A DNA stretch of 64,000 bases from Macrocybe gigantea. Taxonomy: Eukaryota > Basidiomycota > Agaricomycetes > Agaricales > Callistosporiaceae. Each line of letters opens with the position of its first letter. Within the stretch, counting starts at the first letter, position 1. The notes under the pieces were generated by a model. That model saw nothing but the letters and a program-made list of their open reading frames with translations. It did not search any database and was not told the origin of the DNA. Of this stretch, positions 47,947 through 60,536 are shown piece by piece. A program made the position numbers and the translations under genes. The stretch lies in the NCBI GenBank assembly GCA_011319805.1, contig SJRY01000283.1, positions 186,001 through 250,000 of the forward strand, given 5' to 3'.

Positions 47947-48861
47947 TGAGGTCGAATGGGATCCGATGTTCAACTGGACATTTTGGCAGGCTTATAAGGT
48001 CGTAGCGATCGTCCCGCGTTACGAGAAAGAGTCCTGCAGCCGAGCAACGTGTACCTATTTCTAGCGAAAAAGAGGCTAAACCGAAATAGGTTGATTGGCG
48101 TTTTGCGTCACGTCATGCAACGTGGTGTGGGGGGAACGAATGGTGGCAGTGACACATCGTTCTATATTCCGCTCTGATAGCACTCAGGAAAAACCAATGA
48201 GATTCTGGTAAGCAGTGAGGAATGGGCAGCGCCTTGCTTGGTCTCTCGACATTCGGCTGAACTTGTATGAATTGTAATATTTGATAACGATCGTCAATTG
48301 GATAAAGCGAATAAACGAGTGCATGTCGAGCCGAAATTTGGACGAGGCATTCATTCCACGGTTGTGTTTTGCCGTCGACCTCACGAGAGAACGGGTTTCC
48401 GACAGTGGAAAAGGTCTCCAGTCACTAGTCATTGGTCAGCGTCATAGCATAAGTCAACATCAAGATACATCGCGCAGAGATTGAAAGTGACTAGTGCAAT
48501 CGAAAGTCTGGGATATCGGACTTTCGACATGAAATGCTGAAACCGCGCAAATTCCACGTGTTGCAGTGTAGACCGAACGATTTCCGATGATCCCCGCCGC
48601 GTAGCATATTGCACGCTCCTGCAGCTTTATGACGACTGTTTCCTTGCCCAACTGCACTTCGCACACATCCCAACAACGGTGTGTACAAGCGATTGGAGGA
48701 AACATTCGAATCGTTCGAAGGCTACATCAGGGTGTCCCCTAACCGTCGGTGTGGATCGGTATTATGACCGCAATTCGGGCGGCGGGAATCTGAAATGCCT
48801 ATCGGCGACTCGTTTCCTCGAGCAGCAAAAGAAGGGTGATGCTCAACAAGTAAGATTGCCC
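47947..48861. other. Intergenic region, no gene seen
   Basis: Promoter side of the M35 gene and 3' side of MED10. Short ORFs only. Confidence 0.5.
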
Positions 48862-49461
48862 TCAATGCTGCTCTTGATTCATCGCCTGCCCTTGTGCTCT
48901 CATAGAGAAGTACGTTTCTAGCTCCGGAAAATTTTGAGCTAGTGCTTCGTCGAGATACTGTTGGTATGACTTAAAAACAAAATCAGAAGGAACACCTCTC
49001 AGACGCGCTGGCGGAACACACCGCTATGGCTGCAATTTTGCCATTCATAAACTGATTCTCGGTTGCCGCACGCTCTAGTCTCTCTCTGGTCAGTTGCATC
49101 GGGTTGCGGGCGTTGTCGATGTCCACGACGACTTGCATCGGTATCATAGTCTTGATGTACTGCGCCATGTCATCCAGTGTACCCAAGTGCCCTACCACCT
49201 CATTTCTAAACAAATGCGCATTTACATGAGCCGAGGCCGCTCATAGAAGAAGCAGAAAAAGAGAGATACAGACACTCTAAGACCAACTTGTTTCATGGTC
49301 GCGCCACCAGGCTTTTCGCGCTCCTTTGTCGAATCGTTGATGACCGTCGTTCCAAGATTATAAAGAGCGTTCGCAAGCCCAAGAAGTTCCAGTTCCAAAT
49401 CTCCTTGGATGCCAGAGGGCACTGGAGATTGCGAGGCTCGAGGCGAATCCGGCGCCGGCAT
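48862..49461 (-). CDS. MED10: Mediator complex subunit 10
   Basis: Subunit of the Mediator middle module that links transcription factors to RNA polymerase II (yeast Nut2). Exons 49461-49274, 49205-49022 and 48969-48862 give 159 aa. Family signs: LELELLGLANALYNLGTTV at the N-terminus, then LGTLDDMAQYI, and the hallmark VVDIDNARNPMQLTRERLERAATENQ followed by MNGKIAAI. The C-terminal helix SYQQYLDEALAQNFPELE is also typical. The first donor (AGA GT/GTCTGT) is non-ideal but is the only one found that keeps the frame. Nuclear. Expected to be essential and single copy. Confidence 0.88.
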
Positions 49462-50205
49462 GATGATGGTCTTGGGATAAAGTGTTGTTGACGATGGTTT
49501 TCGGCTGTGCTGCTCCTCGACTCCCACAACCGCAACGAACAGCATCCTCAGACGTGCATATATCATCAAAGGAGCAGATATATCTTTTTGACTAAACAAA
49601 TCAGCAGAGGGTCTACGTATATCGTTTCAAGCTAGTGAGCTGATGTCGTTCCTACGAACACTGTTATCAGCCCACCTCCACCCAAGCCAGTGCTGCTATA
49701 CATCAGCCGATACATTTTTGCATGAGATAGCACGATCCTTTTGCAGCACCTCTGCTGGCCTCTGCAGTGACATGTCCGTCTAAGTTTGATAGACAGACGC
49801 CGACATCAAGCCAAGTGAACAGGAAAGATATGATAGAGATCGACGTGTACGCTGCATTGGTCTTGATTAGGAATCGATGTTCTACGGCCAACTTCACGGC
49901 ATGCGACCGTGTCGTTTCTGCTGCAGTTCTAGTACGTTGAGCAACTTGTGTTGATTCGTAACTATCTATGATTTGTTCAACGGCTGAAATTCGCTTGTTT
50001 CTGATGTTTTAGTTGATGATTTAGACGACGGCGAGAGCCCGGAGTACAATGAGTTCATCGGCGTTTTCATAATTGCAATAGCGCCAGGGGTGTCACTTCC
50101 TGGGCGGTGCGGAAAACCAGGGACAAATCGTAACGAGGTAAAGGGTCTCCGTACATAAGTCGCGCTCTCTGCCCCGATATCCTGCTTTCTGATCCTCTAT
50201 CGGTT
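49462..50205. other. Intergenic region, divergent promoters
   Basis: Between the 5' ends of MED10 (minus) and the single-pass membrane protein (plus). No additional gene seen. Confidence 0.5.
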
Positions 50206-51436
50206 ATGTCAAGGATTTACATCGACGACCAAGATCTCTCCAAGGTTTCCTATACAGGGACTTGGGTTAAGGGTGGGACTCCACATGAGTACGCCGGGAC
50301 GGTCGCCAGCTCGATAAAAGTAGGCGATTACTTTGTTGTTTCATTCAAAGGTCAAATAGCTGGATGTCGCATTCAAAGATCGGCGCCCTAACATTCTCTC
50401 AACAGGTAACTCTATAGCAGTGTACGGCACATTCGATGCTACTTCAGCCGGAGTGGTCACATCATACTCTATCGACGGAGCTCCACCTGCCCAAGCGACT
50501 GCGCAGTCTGGCGCCGGGGATACCTATTCTCAGCAGTTTTGGAGGTCAAATGTCTTATCAGTTGGCGAGCAGTACGCCTTTTCCCTGGCTGTGCGCTGTC
50601 GACCTTCCTCAATTCTGCTAGTAAGCTCAATGTCTCCATGGTCAAAGTGAATTACGACCCAGAACCGGGGGAGGGAACTATCTGGTTTGACTACTTCGTC
50701 GTGACCGATCCTACTATCGCCTCGACGAGTAATTTGACACCGGACTCGACCAATCCACCAGTCGTCAATCGATCTAGCGGCGGTCCCCCAGTTGGGGCTA
50801 TCGTCGGCGGCGTTATCGGCGGCGTTTTCTTCATCCTTGCCATCATTCTCGCAGTGCTCCTCCTTTTTGCTCGTCGAAAATCACGCCGTGAAAACCAGCA
50901 CACGAAGTGGAATGCTGAAATGACATCACGACGTAAGCGATGCTCTTCCTGTTCGACCGATGTACTGAGGTTTCGGTCTTTGCGCTTTAGCGTCCGGCGC
51001 CTTCCAACATCCGCCCGTTGAACCCTACTTATTGACTAGCAGAGACATTCCTGCTAACTATCCTCCATCTACAACAGTGAATTTTGATCCCAACCTGCTT
51101 GTCGCAACACCTCCAGTCAGGAAGCCGGCAATGACATCGAGTGTCTTCGTAGCGCCTGGATTATCCGACTCTAGCGGTCCCAGTAGCTCTACTGTCATCA
51201 CGGAGCCGCAGTCTTCGGCGTCGCTGCTGGACGAGTCAGCTCGACATATAACAGGGACGTCTAACCACAATCGGAAACCGTCGGGCTTGCCAAGCCTCCC
51301 GTCGTCCGATGGCTCCGGTGTTTTTTCACCGCATCAGCATGTGGACAGCGGCTTCCGAACAAGCAATATGCAGAGCTCTATTGTGCCAATGTTGTCCGCT
51401 GAAATGGAACTGCCTCCAGTTTACAGTCCGGTGTGA
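50206..51436 (+). CDS. Single-pass membrane protein with extracellular beta-rich domain
   Basis: Four exons, 50206-50350, 50406-50571, 50622-50932, 50991-51436, give exactly 355 aa. A 50-nt intron at 50572-50621 joins VGEH to KLNVSMVKVN; without it the frame appears broken. N-terminal domain (IDDQDLSKVSYTGTW.., GTFDATSAGVV, YSIDGAPPAQ) has the pattern of a large basidiomycete family with a galactose-binding-like ectodomain. WFDYFVV precedes a Ser/Thr/Pro linker. One TM segment (GAIVGGVIGGVFFILAIILAVLLLF) follows, with basic residues RRKSRR after it. The cytosolic tail is disordered, ending LPPVYSPV. No signal peptide is seen at the ATG, so an upstream exon is possible. Likely a cell-surface sensor or adhesin-like protein; function unknown. 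Confidence 0.75.
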
Positions 51437-52729
51437 GCGCCGCGCGCCATTCGTTTCATCATCTTCCATTATCTTCTCCGGACTTTACCTTTTCGTAGCT
51501 TACTCGACTCGTTTAATATACGATATTGTAATACCAGTATGGCAAATGTAAGGACGAGACATGTAGAAATCGCTATAATGAACAGCTATGCTGCGATAGG
51601 ACTATAGTTCAGATTTGATTGCGCCCGCTACTTAACTCATACGGAGCTGTGCTCAATAATCTTCATCCACTTCACCCAGCGCTTAGTCGTCTACGTACTC
51701 ATCCTCCAAAGTTCATCCACCCTTGTCACTCAAGACTCTTCCTGTTGGTAGCCCGTTGGAAAAGACATGTACTGCGGAGGTCAAGGCTACAACGAGGCTC
51801 GCTGAGAAGGAGCACGCGATCGATCCATCAACGTTGATGCCATCGCCTTGTGATTGAACACTTCCCTCCATGCTTCAATCCTCGGAGATTTGCAACTCGG
51901 GGATATCGTGAACGTGGAGCATGTCCGACAGCTCTTGAGGTTTTCCATGCGCATAGACACGGGCTGCATTTTTTGGGATCTCTAACCTTCCCAATAAAGG
52001 GATGCTCTTCGCAGTCGGTGCACAGGACAACGACGCTGTTCGTGTTATCAGAAACTTTTCTTCTCGACGGAGGCCTAAAACCTTCGGCAATGCGATTCCG
52101 CAGAACGTTGCAGCACCATCGCATTTGTGGTTCTCGAGACGCTATATTCGGCAGTTTTCGGGCTACAGGATGCTATCTCCGTGACGAATATGGAAATCAC
52201 ACTTGGATGAAGTCGAGCTGTCTCTGATTCTGAATGTTCTGGACCCTCAAACGTCGGATTCGCTCGCCTCGGAGACGCACTCTAAGCATTGGTTCGGCCA
52301 CTCGGCAGAACTGCGCTGCTTGGATTTGCTTTTGAAGTACATCAGACGATGCAACGCCTCCTGGTCACAGTTATCTTCCAAGGATGAATTCGTTCGCTCA
52401 GAGTTTTTGCAGAGAATGCGGGAGAACTAGTCATCGGAAGCCACTCTTAGACATGCGAGGTGCAGGTCACTCTTGCATTACAGCCATAGTCGCTCCAACA
52501 TTATAGTCCAAGCCTTGCGAGCAATTAGGAGATGTGTGCTACTGAGGGGGCCTTCAAGGATGGTCATACTTCCGTTAGACAGCCAGATATATCAGGCAAG
52601 TTGAAATATTAGGATTTCCATTTAGCAAGAAGTAATGATAGTGCAATACGTATGGGTCTGGTTTGGTCATCGAATCGTGACGTTATTAGGATATCGAACG
52701 TAGAGGAATGTGTAGTGCGAAGGAAAGGC
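51437..52729. other. Intergenic region with a possible relic
   Basis: A minus-strand frame at 51875-52090 reads protein-like (IPKNAARVYAHGKPQELSDML) but is short, and no partner exons were found. Nothing else supported. Confidence 0.4.
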
Positions 52730-53613
52730 CTATACAGCATAGAATATCTTCACCTCTGCGCTGGCTACTTCGTTGACCCAACCTGGGTACTGTGATACAC
52801 GCTAGTGTGAACAATGCGACATAAAGGATGGGATGGAATGAACTACCTGTGCTCTCGCAATGATTGCGATTCTGTCACCGGGCTTCAATGAGGCAATGAA
52901 GCCGCGTCCCGTGCCTCGACCATTGCTATCGGCTTCCAATTCTGTGGCCTCGTCGTGGTCACCCGCGTCGCTCCATAGGACCTCGTGGTTTTTCTTGGTG
53001 TGCGTAGCCACAACGTTCCGTTGCACAAACCACCTCTTTCCATCGCTTTCCTGGTAAATTTCGGATGCGGCTCTGACGCCCAGATTGCATAATCTGGACA
53101 CCAGCTCGGGGTCTTGATCTCTTATCACGCATGCCTCAAACCAGCTCCAAGCACTCTTGTAGGTGCCTGTGATGTATTGAATCCTCAAGAAATCAGAGGT
53201 TCGGGACTTCACATACCGCGCGTGCCCGGCTCTCCTCCCCATCCTTGATCGCAGCTCTTCATTGAGAACTTGACTTGGCGAATATGAGGGGTGAGAATTG
53301 GCGGAGAGATTACATAGTAGCATGCGGCGTTGTTCTCCGTCTGAAACTGAGCCTCCACTCTGATAGTTTCATCGCGGGATGCAGTGATGCAGGGCCAGTA
53401 CATGGCGAGGTCCAGGACGATATCAGCGAGCTCGACGGGGACATAGCGCGATAGCATAGCCCGCATCGCGGCCACATCTTGCTCTGTCGGACTCCACTCC
53501 AGCGACTGCGGGTTGTAGTCGTGATAGGATCTCCTTGATGCTTGAGTGGATTGCTCTGGAGCCTCTTCTGGACCGTCGGACCAACCAAGCGTCGTTGAGA
53601 TCGAGTTACCCAT
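52730..53613 (-). CDS. MGxSxS-family protein 1 (uncharacterised, probably N-myristoylated)
   Basis: Exons 53613-53217, 53166-52847 and 52789-52730 encode 258 aa. The protein starts MGNSIST, a good N-myristoylation signal (Gly2, Ser6). A helix ELADIVLDLAMYWPCI follows, then a beta-rich part with KSCDQGWGGEPGTRG and SWSWFEACVIRD-like sequence (AWSWFEACVIRD). The C-terminal signature is GRGFIASLKPGDRIAIIARAQYPGWVNEV, ending FYAV. The GDRIA.IARAQ.PGW motif is widespread in uncharacterised fungal proteins. A paralogue with the same three-exon, phase-matched layout lies at 58031-58953. It is divergently transcribed from the Pil1-domain gene, with 243 bp between start codons. Role unknown; a membrane-tethered cytosolic protein is inferred. 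Confidence 0.8.
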
Positions 53614-53856
53614 GGCCGTCTGGAATAGAGTTATCTTGTCATCGATGAGCAGCACATTGATGATGAGGACTATAATAGGGTCTTGTTGTGGAATACTTGG
53701 TCATCCGAGTCGTTTCTCGCCACGACACCTTGGAAGGCAGTGCTGCGCATCAGGTTACCCGACTTGCTTGATAGAATCAAAACGCCAGTCTCGACAGCCC
53801 TTAATTGACTCCTTAAAAAGAGCTCTTGAAGGAACACGTCAAGACCCCGTCAAAAA

Positions 53857-56839
53857 ATGTTCAAAACTGCAGCGACAAGGATCGCGCACAACTCGACAAT
53901 ATCCGCATTGGCGGGAAACAGTGACCTCCGACCACTGCAAGACCTCATCACAGCTGAAAAGGGAGTTTTGATATCGTGAGCAATGCCCTTTTGATCTTGT
54001 TAAGCTTCCGCCTCAATGCTGGCCTTTCGTGAAGGCTACAAAAACTCAGCGTTGACTTCACGAAGTCCGCGGAGGCTTTGAGAATATGGGGGACTGGAGA
54101 GGGTGAGGATCTAGGGGTAAGCTCGCTAGTCGACCAGCCGTCCGCTATCCAACATTTCGTTCGCATAGGATATCCTCGGAGCCTCCACTGTCCTTCTCAA
54201 CACTTTTGCAAATGCCCTATCGCAATATGCTTCCCATGGTCATTCCATCCGAGAACAGCTCAAGTCAATCAGGTCGCGCGAGGAACGGCTCGACGAACTC
54301 AAGCGTCGCCGCAAGACCGTCGGGGCCAAAGCAGACACCGCAGAAAGGAAACTCAGCAAGATGAGCCCCGAGCACAAGAATCTTGCCACTCAGACGGAAA
54401 CGCTGAACAACCTGAGGGCGGAGATGAGACAGATGGATTTTGATATCATGACGGAAGAAGCTGCGCTGGGAGATTTCAAGCGCACGACCACGAAAAGCTG
54501 GATGGGCTTGAAATTTGGTGGCTTGTTAGAATGTTGCGAGAAAGGAGTGGTGCGTTTTCATTCCTCAGATCATTCGCTATCTCCGATATACTTATCATGC
54601 AAATGTTAGATTGTGGGGGAATGTGGAAAGCTCGTGGTGACTGTAAGTTCCAGATCGCCGCTCATAAATTTCATACACCTGACGAAGTCTATAGGAGCTG
54701 CCCGAAGAATACACACAGCCTGGCATGCCACGTAGCATGTACTATGGTCACAAGACGAGCGAGTCCCTTCTGGCGGAGGCTAATCGTAGATTGTCAGGAA
54801 TAGTCCTCACGACTGCTCCATCTACTCGCCAGTTGCAGCCACTCAGCAGACCTGGGGTCCAGGAGGCCCCTATGAATCTGGCAGCTGCTCCTGCTCCTCT
54901 CCTGGAGCCCTCTGGATGGTCGTCCACCAATTATGCATTCTCCGCCGATCCACCCAACTACCTCCCACCTCCTCAAGGACTAGGCTCAGGCCAATTCCTC
55001 GAGCAGAGCCCCGTTCCAGCCAACATGGCACCTGGGTCTTCGAGCCATCTCAGCTTCACATCTCAGACCTCCGCGCCTCCCACTTTGCCCTACCCACAGA
55101 TTGACGAGCCCACCGCCTCGCGTTCTCTGGACGACTTTGGCGTTTCCACGCCATCCACTGCAGTGGGGCCGTACAGCGAATCGGGTCCGAGCGGCGGTCG
55201 CTTTGCGACGTTCCCAGTAAAGAACCGCGGCCCCGGCCCCGATAACTTGGACGCCCCACCTTCGCTGCGGACCCGTCACGATCTTGGTCTATCGTTTTCG
55301 TCGACGATGGCAGAAGCTTTGGGCTCCTCTGAACCTACGCCTACATACGTTGAGAGTTTCAATGACCCAATGGCTCGATCTAGCTTGGACAAGTCATCAC
55401 CCCCGTACGCCCCTTCCCAGGAACCACCTGACGCCCGTCCTGGGTTGGCCGTGAACGATGTGCAGCGAGCGCAGAATACCCTTTCCCAATATTCTGACGA
55501 CGCCGTTCTTGCGTATGCTGGGTCGAACGAGGGAGATCCTGTTGGAGGGCAGGAGGTGGGCAACGACAGACGTGTCAGATTCGGCGCCGTCAGCGATATA
55601 GAAAATACTCAGGATACTCGTAGCATAGGACCTCAGACGCCAGTTTATGCCGCACACCCACCGTCATCAGATAGGCCTGGCCCGCTGACTGACGAGCAAA
55701 CACTAAATCAGAGTAAGCGTTCACGCATGAAGGATATATTTCGGTCCTCACACGACTTTCTTACTCTAGCCGATGAGCTCCGCCACGTACAACCACAGGG
55801 TCACGACGATAAGGACATCAACTCCAATACCCTCGTCCAGACCCCGCCTCAGTTACGCAGACGATTAAGCAAAGAGGAAGAGCTGGAATTGGATGCAGCC
55901 GCTGCTCGCGAAGTTAGTCGCGAGATGGACGCTTTGGTGTTCAACCCGCCTGTGCCTGCCGACAAAGGCTATCAACCCCCACCCCGAGTGGGCACTCCCC
56001 AGTCTGACCGAGAGCAGCCCCTCCCACCACCTCCGCATGAATCTCTTCGCAGAGCATCTTCCCCTTCTAATATGTCCGATTTGGCGCCTCCCTCCGCCCC
56101 CTTCGCCCGTCGCACGCCCTCCCCGCATCCCAATATCGATGCGCCCTCCAACCGCCCTGGATCTTTGTATTCCCCACCTGGGCATGCTTATGCACAGGCA
56201 CATATGGTAAACTTTTCCCAGGAACCATCGCCTCTGGACCAACCACCCGCGCAAGTCGATAATTCGCCCACCATACCGATCAGCCCCCCGTCGATCAACA
56301 CCAGCATCGCTCCTGCTCTACAAGGAGAGTCCAAGCAGTATTCTCCTGCTGTAGAGCACCCGCGTAGCCTGGGAATTGGGATTCCGAGCAACAGGTCGAC
56401 GTCCTCACCGCCCTCACCGCTACCTCCCGGCGGGCGTACGATCTCAGCTGCAGCATTCAAGCGCCCGCTCCGCATGGGGAGCGCTGATGTGAAAGTGCCT
56501 GAAATTGATACAAGCCCTTTGTTGGTAAAGAAGCGTCTTCCGAGCTCGCCGTATCCTGCAAATCGCGAGGGACCTTCCCTTTCCATCCCGCCCAAGGAAC
56601 CGTCACATCCGCTTCCCGTTCCTCCGACTGAAAACCTACCTCAAGATACCCGTGCGCCGACAACGGATCTGGACGAAGAGTACGATTATCTCAGTGCATA
56701 CGTCAATACGGGTTCGCTATCTGAGACGGGCGGTTTGGGTCCCTCGCAGATCGCGAACGAGGCTGAATATCAATCGCGTTCGCAGGGTTATGGCACTGGA
56801 CAATTTTCCACGAACTTGGAGGGTTCGCACCTCCGCTGA
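53857..56839 (+). CDS. Eisosome Pil1/Lsp1-domain protein with long disordered tail
   Basis: Five exons: 53857-53975, 54035-54116, 54169-54549, 54610-54642, 54695-56839, giving 919 aa. Residues about 1-270 are a Pil1 (BAR-like) domain: MFKTAATRIAHNST, then RPLQDLITAEKGVLISLQKLSVDF, ALRIWGTGEGEDLGDILG, SQYASHGHSIREQLKSIR, DFKRTTTKSWMGLKFGGLLECCEKG and QPGMPRSMYYGHKTSE. Such domains polymerise on the inner leaflet of the plasma membrane to form eisosomes. The remaining about 650 residues are Pro/Ser-rich and disordered, with many phospho-acceptor and SH3-like PxxP sites. Yeast Pil1/Lsp1 are only about 340 aa, so this is a long-tailed variant. Shares a divergent promoter with the upstream MGxSxS gene. 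Confidence 0.88.
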
Positions 56840-58030
56840 GCAGTTGCCCATCTTCAATTATGAAGACGCTATGCGGGATTCTTGGCTTACTGGTATCGGA
56901 ATTATGGAATTTTGTACCTTCTCCATCTTCATTTCTATTCTTGCTTTGGATTCTGACCTCGATGGGATTTCCTTTGTATTACTTGATTTATTTTTCATGG
57001 AATGGAGACATTCCGGCCGCGGACGGCGCGATCTGTAATCCTGTTGAAGGATAACACGTTGATCCGTCCAGTCTCGCTCTTCTCAGATTAACTGAAACGG
57101 TCAATGTTCAGTGAATATCACGAGTGCCTATGCAATTCCGATCATTGAGCCGCTTTCGTCGGTCAGGCGTATGCAATGCATAGAAAGCATAATGCCTTCT
57201 ATTCAGTGGACCAAAAATGTGAACATATTTTTGAGAACAACCATTTGAAAATCAACTTCTCGGATCATACGGCGGGTGAGGGCGTTACTGGAGTATCCTT
57301 GTTCCACTACTTTTTACCCCACACCCTCCCCCGCATTTCTTGATGCATGCCGGTGGTCTTTCAGATGAGCCAATTTCGCAGATGAATGTCCTGTTCTCGT
57401 CCGTCGCATGTGTTTCGCGGCGGCGTTTAGGATTGGCCTCGCCGTCGGTGTGGGCTGCTCGGACAACATTGCATCCGACGAGTCGTCATTGGGCACGACA
57501 CAACCTGATAGTGGCCTTGAGGCCTCGCCACATTTCGCCGACTGGCATGACCATGAAGTTAAGTAGGTGGCTTGCAAAGCATCGTCGATTTTGTCTGCGT
57601 TCCTCATTTGCCTAAATACTGACAAACTCCGAAGCGATCTTCGTTTCAGGGACATCGCTGCCGCGAAATTCGGTGGCGGCGACTGGAACCTGTCTTTCCC
57701 AGACAAATGTACTGTTATCCTTGTCAAGACGCCCATGTCTATCCCTGTCACGACGATCACTAAAATTAGGCAGAATTTAACACCTCAAAACCCTCAAATC
57801 TGGTTCACCAGTCCACTTGCAACGTTCCGTGGCTAGCGACGTGACGTGTTGCGTGTTCCTTGCAATAGCGTTGGGGCGTGTTGAGGGACGATCTTCTCAA
57901 AGCAACACGTGTCGAGGGCATAGTTGGTCGTACGAGAGCCCAAATTTTCAAGCGAGTTGTTATACCGCGCCGTTGGCCGCAAAAACTGTCCAAAACGAAA
58001 CGGCCAGCCATTCCCCACAGCGGTGCCACC
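56840..58030. other. Intergenic region
   Basis: A minus-strand open frame of 148 codons (57314-57760) has no known motif and no clear promoter; it was not called as a gene. Confidence 0.4.
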
Positions 58031-58953
58031 ATGGGATCGAGTCTATCTAGCCCCGACAGCAGAGCCTTTAGGCCAGACAACAACTCGAAGACTCGACAGA
58101 AAAGACATACGGAAGACGAAGCTCAAGCTGTCCGCGGATTTCTGCGCCTCTATTTGCCACTGGAGTTGGTGGACATCATTATGGACTACGCTATGTACTG
58201 GCCTAGCGTTTTTGCTCGGGAAAACAGACCTTGTGATGTATTTGCGTCTGAGAGGCCTGGATCGGACGCCAGTTTTGTCTACCTCGTGACTCCGCCGATA
58301 CCTGAAGTACCAGAAGGTGCAACTTGGGTGAAAGTCAACATGGTGAAATTCCTATTGCGAAGCCGCGATCAAGGCTGGGGCGGCCTGGATGGTCTTACAG
58401 GTATGCCACTTGCATTGTCTGACTGCCTCGTGTTCTGAGCAAATTTCGCTGATTAGGACCATACGATGCATCCTGGACGTGGTTCGAAGCTTGTATATAT
58501 CGTTCAACGGTCCCTGGGCGAACAGAACCGCAGGTGGTCACGAACACACCAATGAGGGGTATGAGGTGGAAATCAGAAGATGAACTCCGGGCAGCGGGGG
58601 TCACATTGGCTGCCAATCCGTTGAATGGCACATGCGCATGGCATCTGCAAAGGAACGCCCGTGCCTGTGGCTTTTTGAAACAGTATGAGATCGTGTGGTC
58701 CATTGGTACAGCTGTCACGATGACCAATATCGAGCGGGACGAGGACAAGCAAACAGGGCGTGGTCTGGGGCGTGGTTTCGTCCAGTCACTCCGTGCAGGC
58801 GATCGGATTGCGATTATAGCGCGGGCTCTTGTGAGATGTTTAACTGTTTTCTGGCTGCGATTCCCCTCAACTGATATCTGAACTGGACAGCATTTCGCGT
58901 GGGCTAATCACGTCCAAGATATTCAAGTGGAGATTTTCTATTCCGTCCTTTGA
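58031..58953 (+). CDS. MGxSxS-family protein 2 (paralogue of 52730-53613)
   Basis: Exons 58031-58400, 58457-58830 and 58891-58953 give 268 aa. The start is MGSSLSS with a CCACC context just before the ATG. Then LELVDIIMDYAMYWPSVF, SRDQGWGG..GLTG, DASWTWFEACIYR, GRGLGRGFVQSLRAGDRIAIIARAL and the end HFAWANHV..IEIFYSVL-like (VEIFYSVL). Intron positions and phases match the first paralogue. The main sequence difference is a longer loop around residues 165-190. The two genes flank the Pil1-domain gene, one on each side, which suggests local duplication. Confidence 0.8.
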
Positions 58954-60536
58954 TTCATTAAATTTAGATCGGGCACCGTGTGACCCGGCGCAAGGGGCGT
59001 CTGGATGATTGCTTTGGAGCTGGAGCCGGGGTCACGGGGCGTGCCTCAGAGGAAAACATACACCTAATCTTGTCGACTTTGAATAAAGAACCAATTCTTC
59101 TGAGGTGTCTCTTCTACCTTCGAACTCGCTGGGCGCTGGAATAATGACTGCAGTTGATCTCGCAAATAGTGCAGGTGCGTAACGAGAGGGACTGCCTTGA
59201 CTGTCGTAGACAACGCGCAATTGAGACATGAGGCACGTTTAGTTTCAAATTCAGTAGGCCTGACTACTCGAATTTTGCATTTGAACCCCTTGAAGACGCA
59301 ATAAACTTTGAACAAGCTTGCACTTTATCCAAAAGATGATTTCATAGACTGGAACCTCCGCTTGTCGCCTTATTTCCGAATTTTTTTTTCATGGTTGGTA
59401 GCAACACTGATATCCAATTTGGTTTTCACAGCACGTCTGGCTGTGTCCCAATGATCCCGTGAATGCATGAATATTTGAATAGGCCCAGTTATGATTTTGA
59501 AGTCAACGCAGGGTTGTGCCGTCTTATTTCACAACGCCAGAAACTTTCCTCATCGGTTTTGCAACATTAGTTTTGATCAGACGCAGACGTTACTAACAAA
59601 AAAGAAATCCAAACGTCACGATTTTCGGCAAGACCACGGCAGCAATGCTGGCGCTAAACAAGAGTAAATAGCCTTGAACGTCGTTGCTATCGCCATGCCG
59701 CATGGTCCAAATTTCAAGGGCGTTCCCGGAATTCACATCGTCACCGCGTCGCGCAGAATGAGGATGCCCATGTTATCTGTCCACCGACTTTCCAGCAGGT
59801 GATTATTTCAAATGATTCGGGAAAGTTGGGTCGAGAACTTCCAATGGGTGAAAATGTAGATACGTATTGATCCCCGAGCCTTCAGCCTGCTTTCTTATCT
59901 CGTTATCTTCGTTATCATGAGACGTCCGAGTTATCGTGCCCGTATTTCTCCCCAAACCGCGTATCGCACAAGCGCGGTCGCGCCGACGTTGTCGAGCAAT
60001 TCCAGACACTATAGCTTTTTTTTCTTTTGCACAGGTTTGTGCTCCACGCGGTTTTCGTGAAGTTGATCTCATCGAGATAATGCATTCCCGGAAGAACCTA
60101 CTGTCGCTCGGCATACCCTTTTTCGAGCATTCTCGCTGTGAGTCGACTTATTCGCATTGGGTCGCGACCAAATTCTGCGTGAATCTGGTGCTTGGCATTG
60201 GGTTTCCAATGAACCCCGACTTGTCAAACAAGCCTGAGGGTTGAAAAGCTGTTCAAACATCAGCCTCGACAACCATCATTTCTAATTTCTCCACCGCATC
60301 GGGAGGCAGAGATGAGATCGGAAGGGCCTCAAGGTATGGTATGTAGTTGTCTTGCCACCTGCTCTTTTTATTTACTTTTTCCCCTGAAAACAAACTTCTG
60401 ATAACTCTTCAATGCAGCTGGAGTCGGAGGAGGGAGGACGCTCTAATACCCATAAATACAGGCACTTTATCCATCGGCGGCGCAAAGCGCCCCATCCCCC
60501 CTTGCTCATCTCCTTCCCTTCCGTCTAACGTCCATC
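58954..60536. other. Intergenic region, no gene seen
   Basis: Short ORFs only. A pyrimidine-rich leader with CCCATCCCCC and CTCATCTCC precedes the permease start, as is common in fungal promoters. Confidence 0.5.

Noticed and set aside
50572..50621. Apparent frameshift in the single-pass membrane protein gene
   Set aside because: A 50-nt GT..AG intron explains it, and the complete coding length is then divisible by three.
57314..57760. Minus-strand ORF of 148 codons
   Set aside because: Open but without recognisable motif, start context or partner exons; chance ORFs of this length occur elsewhere in the window.
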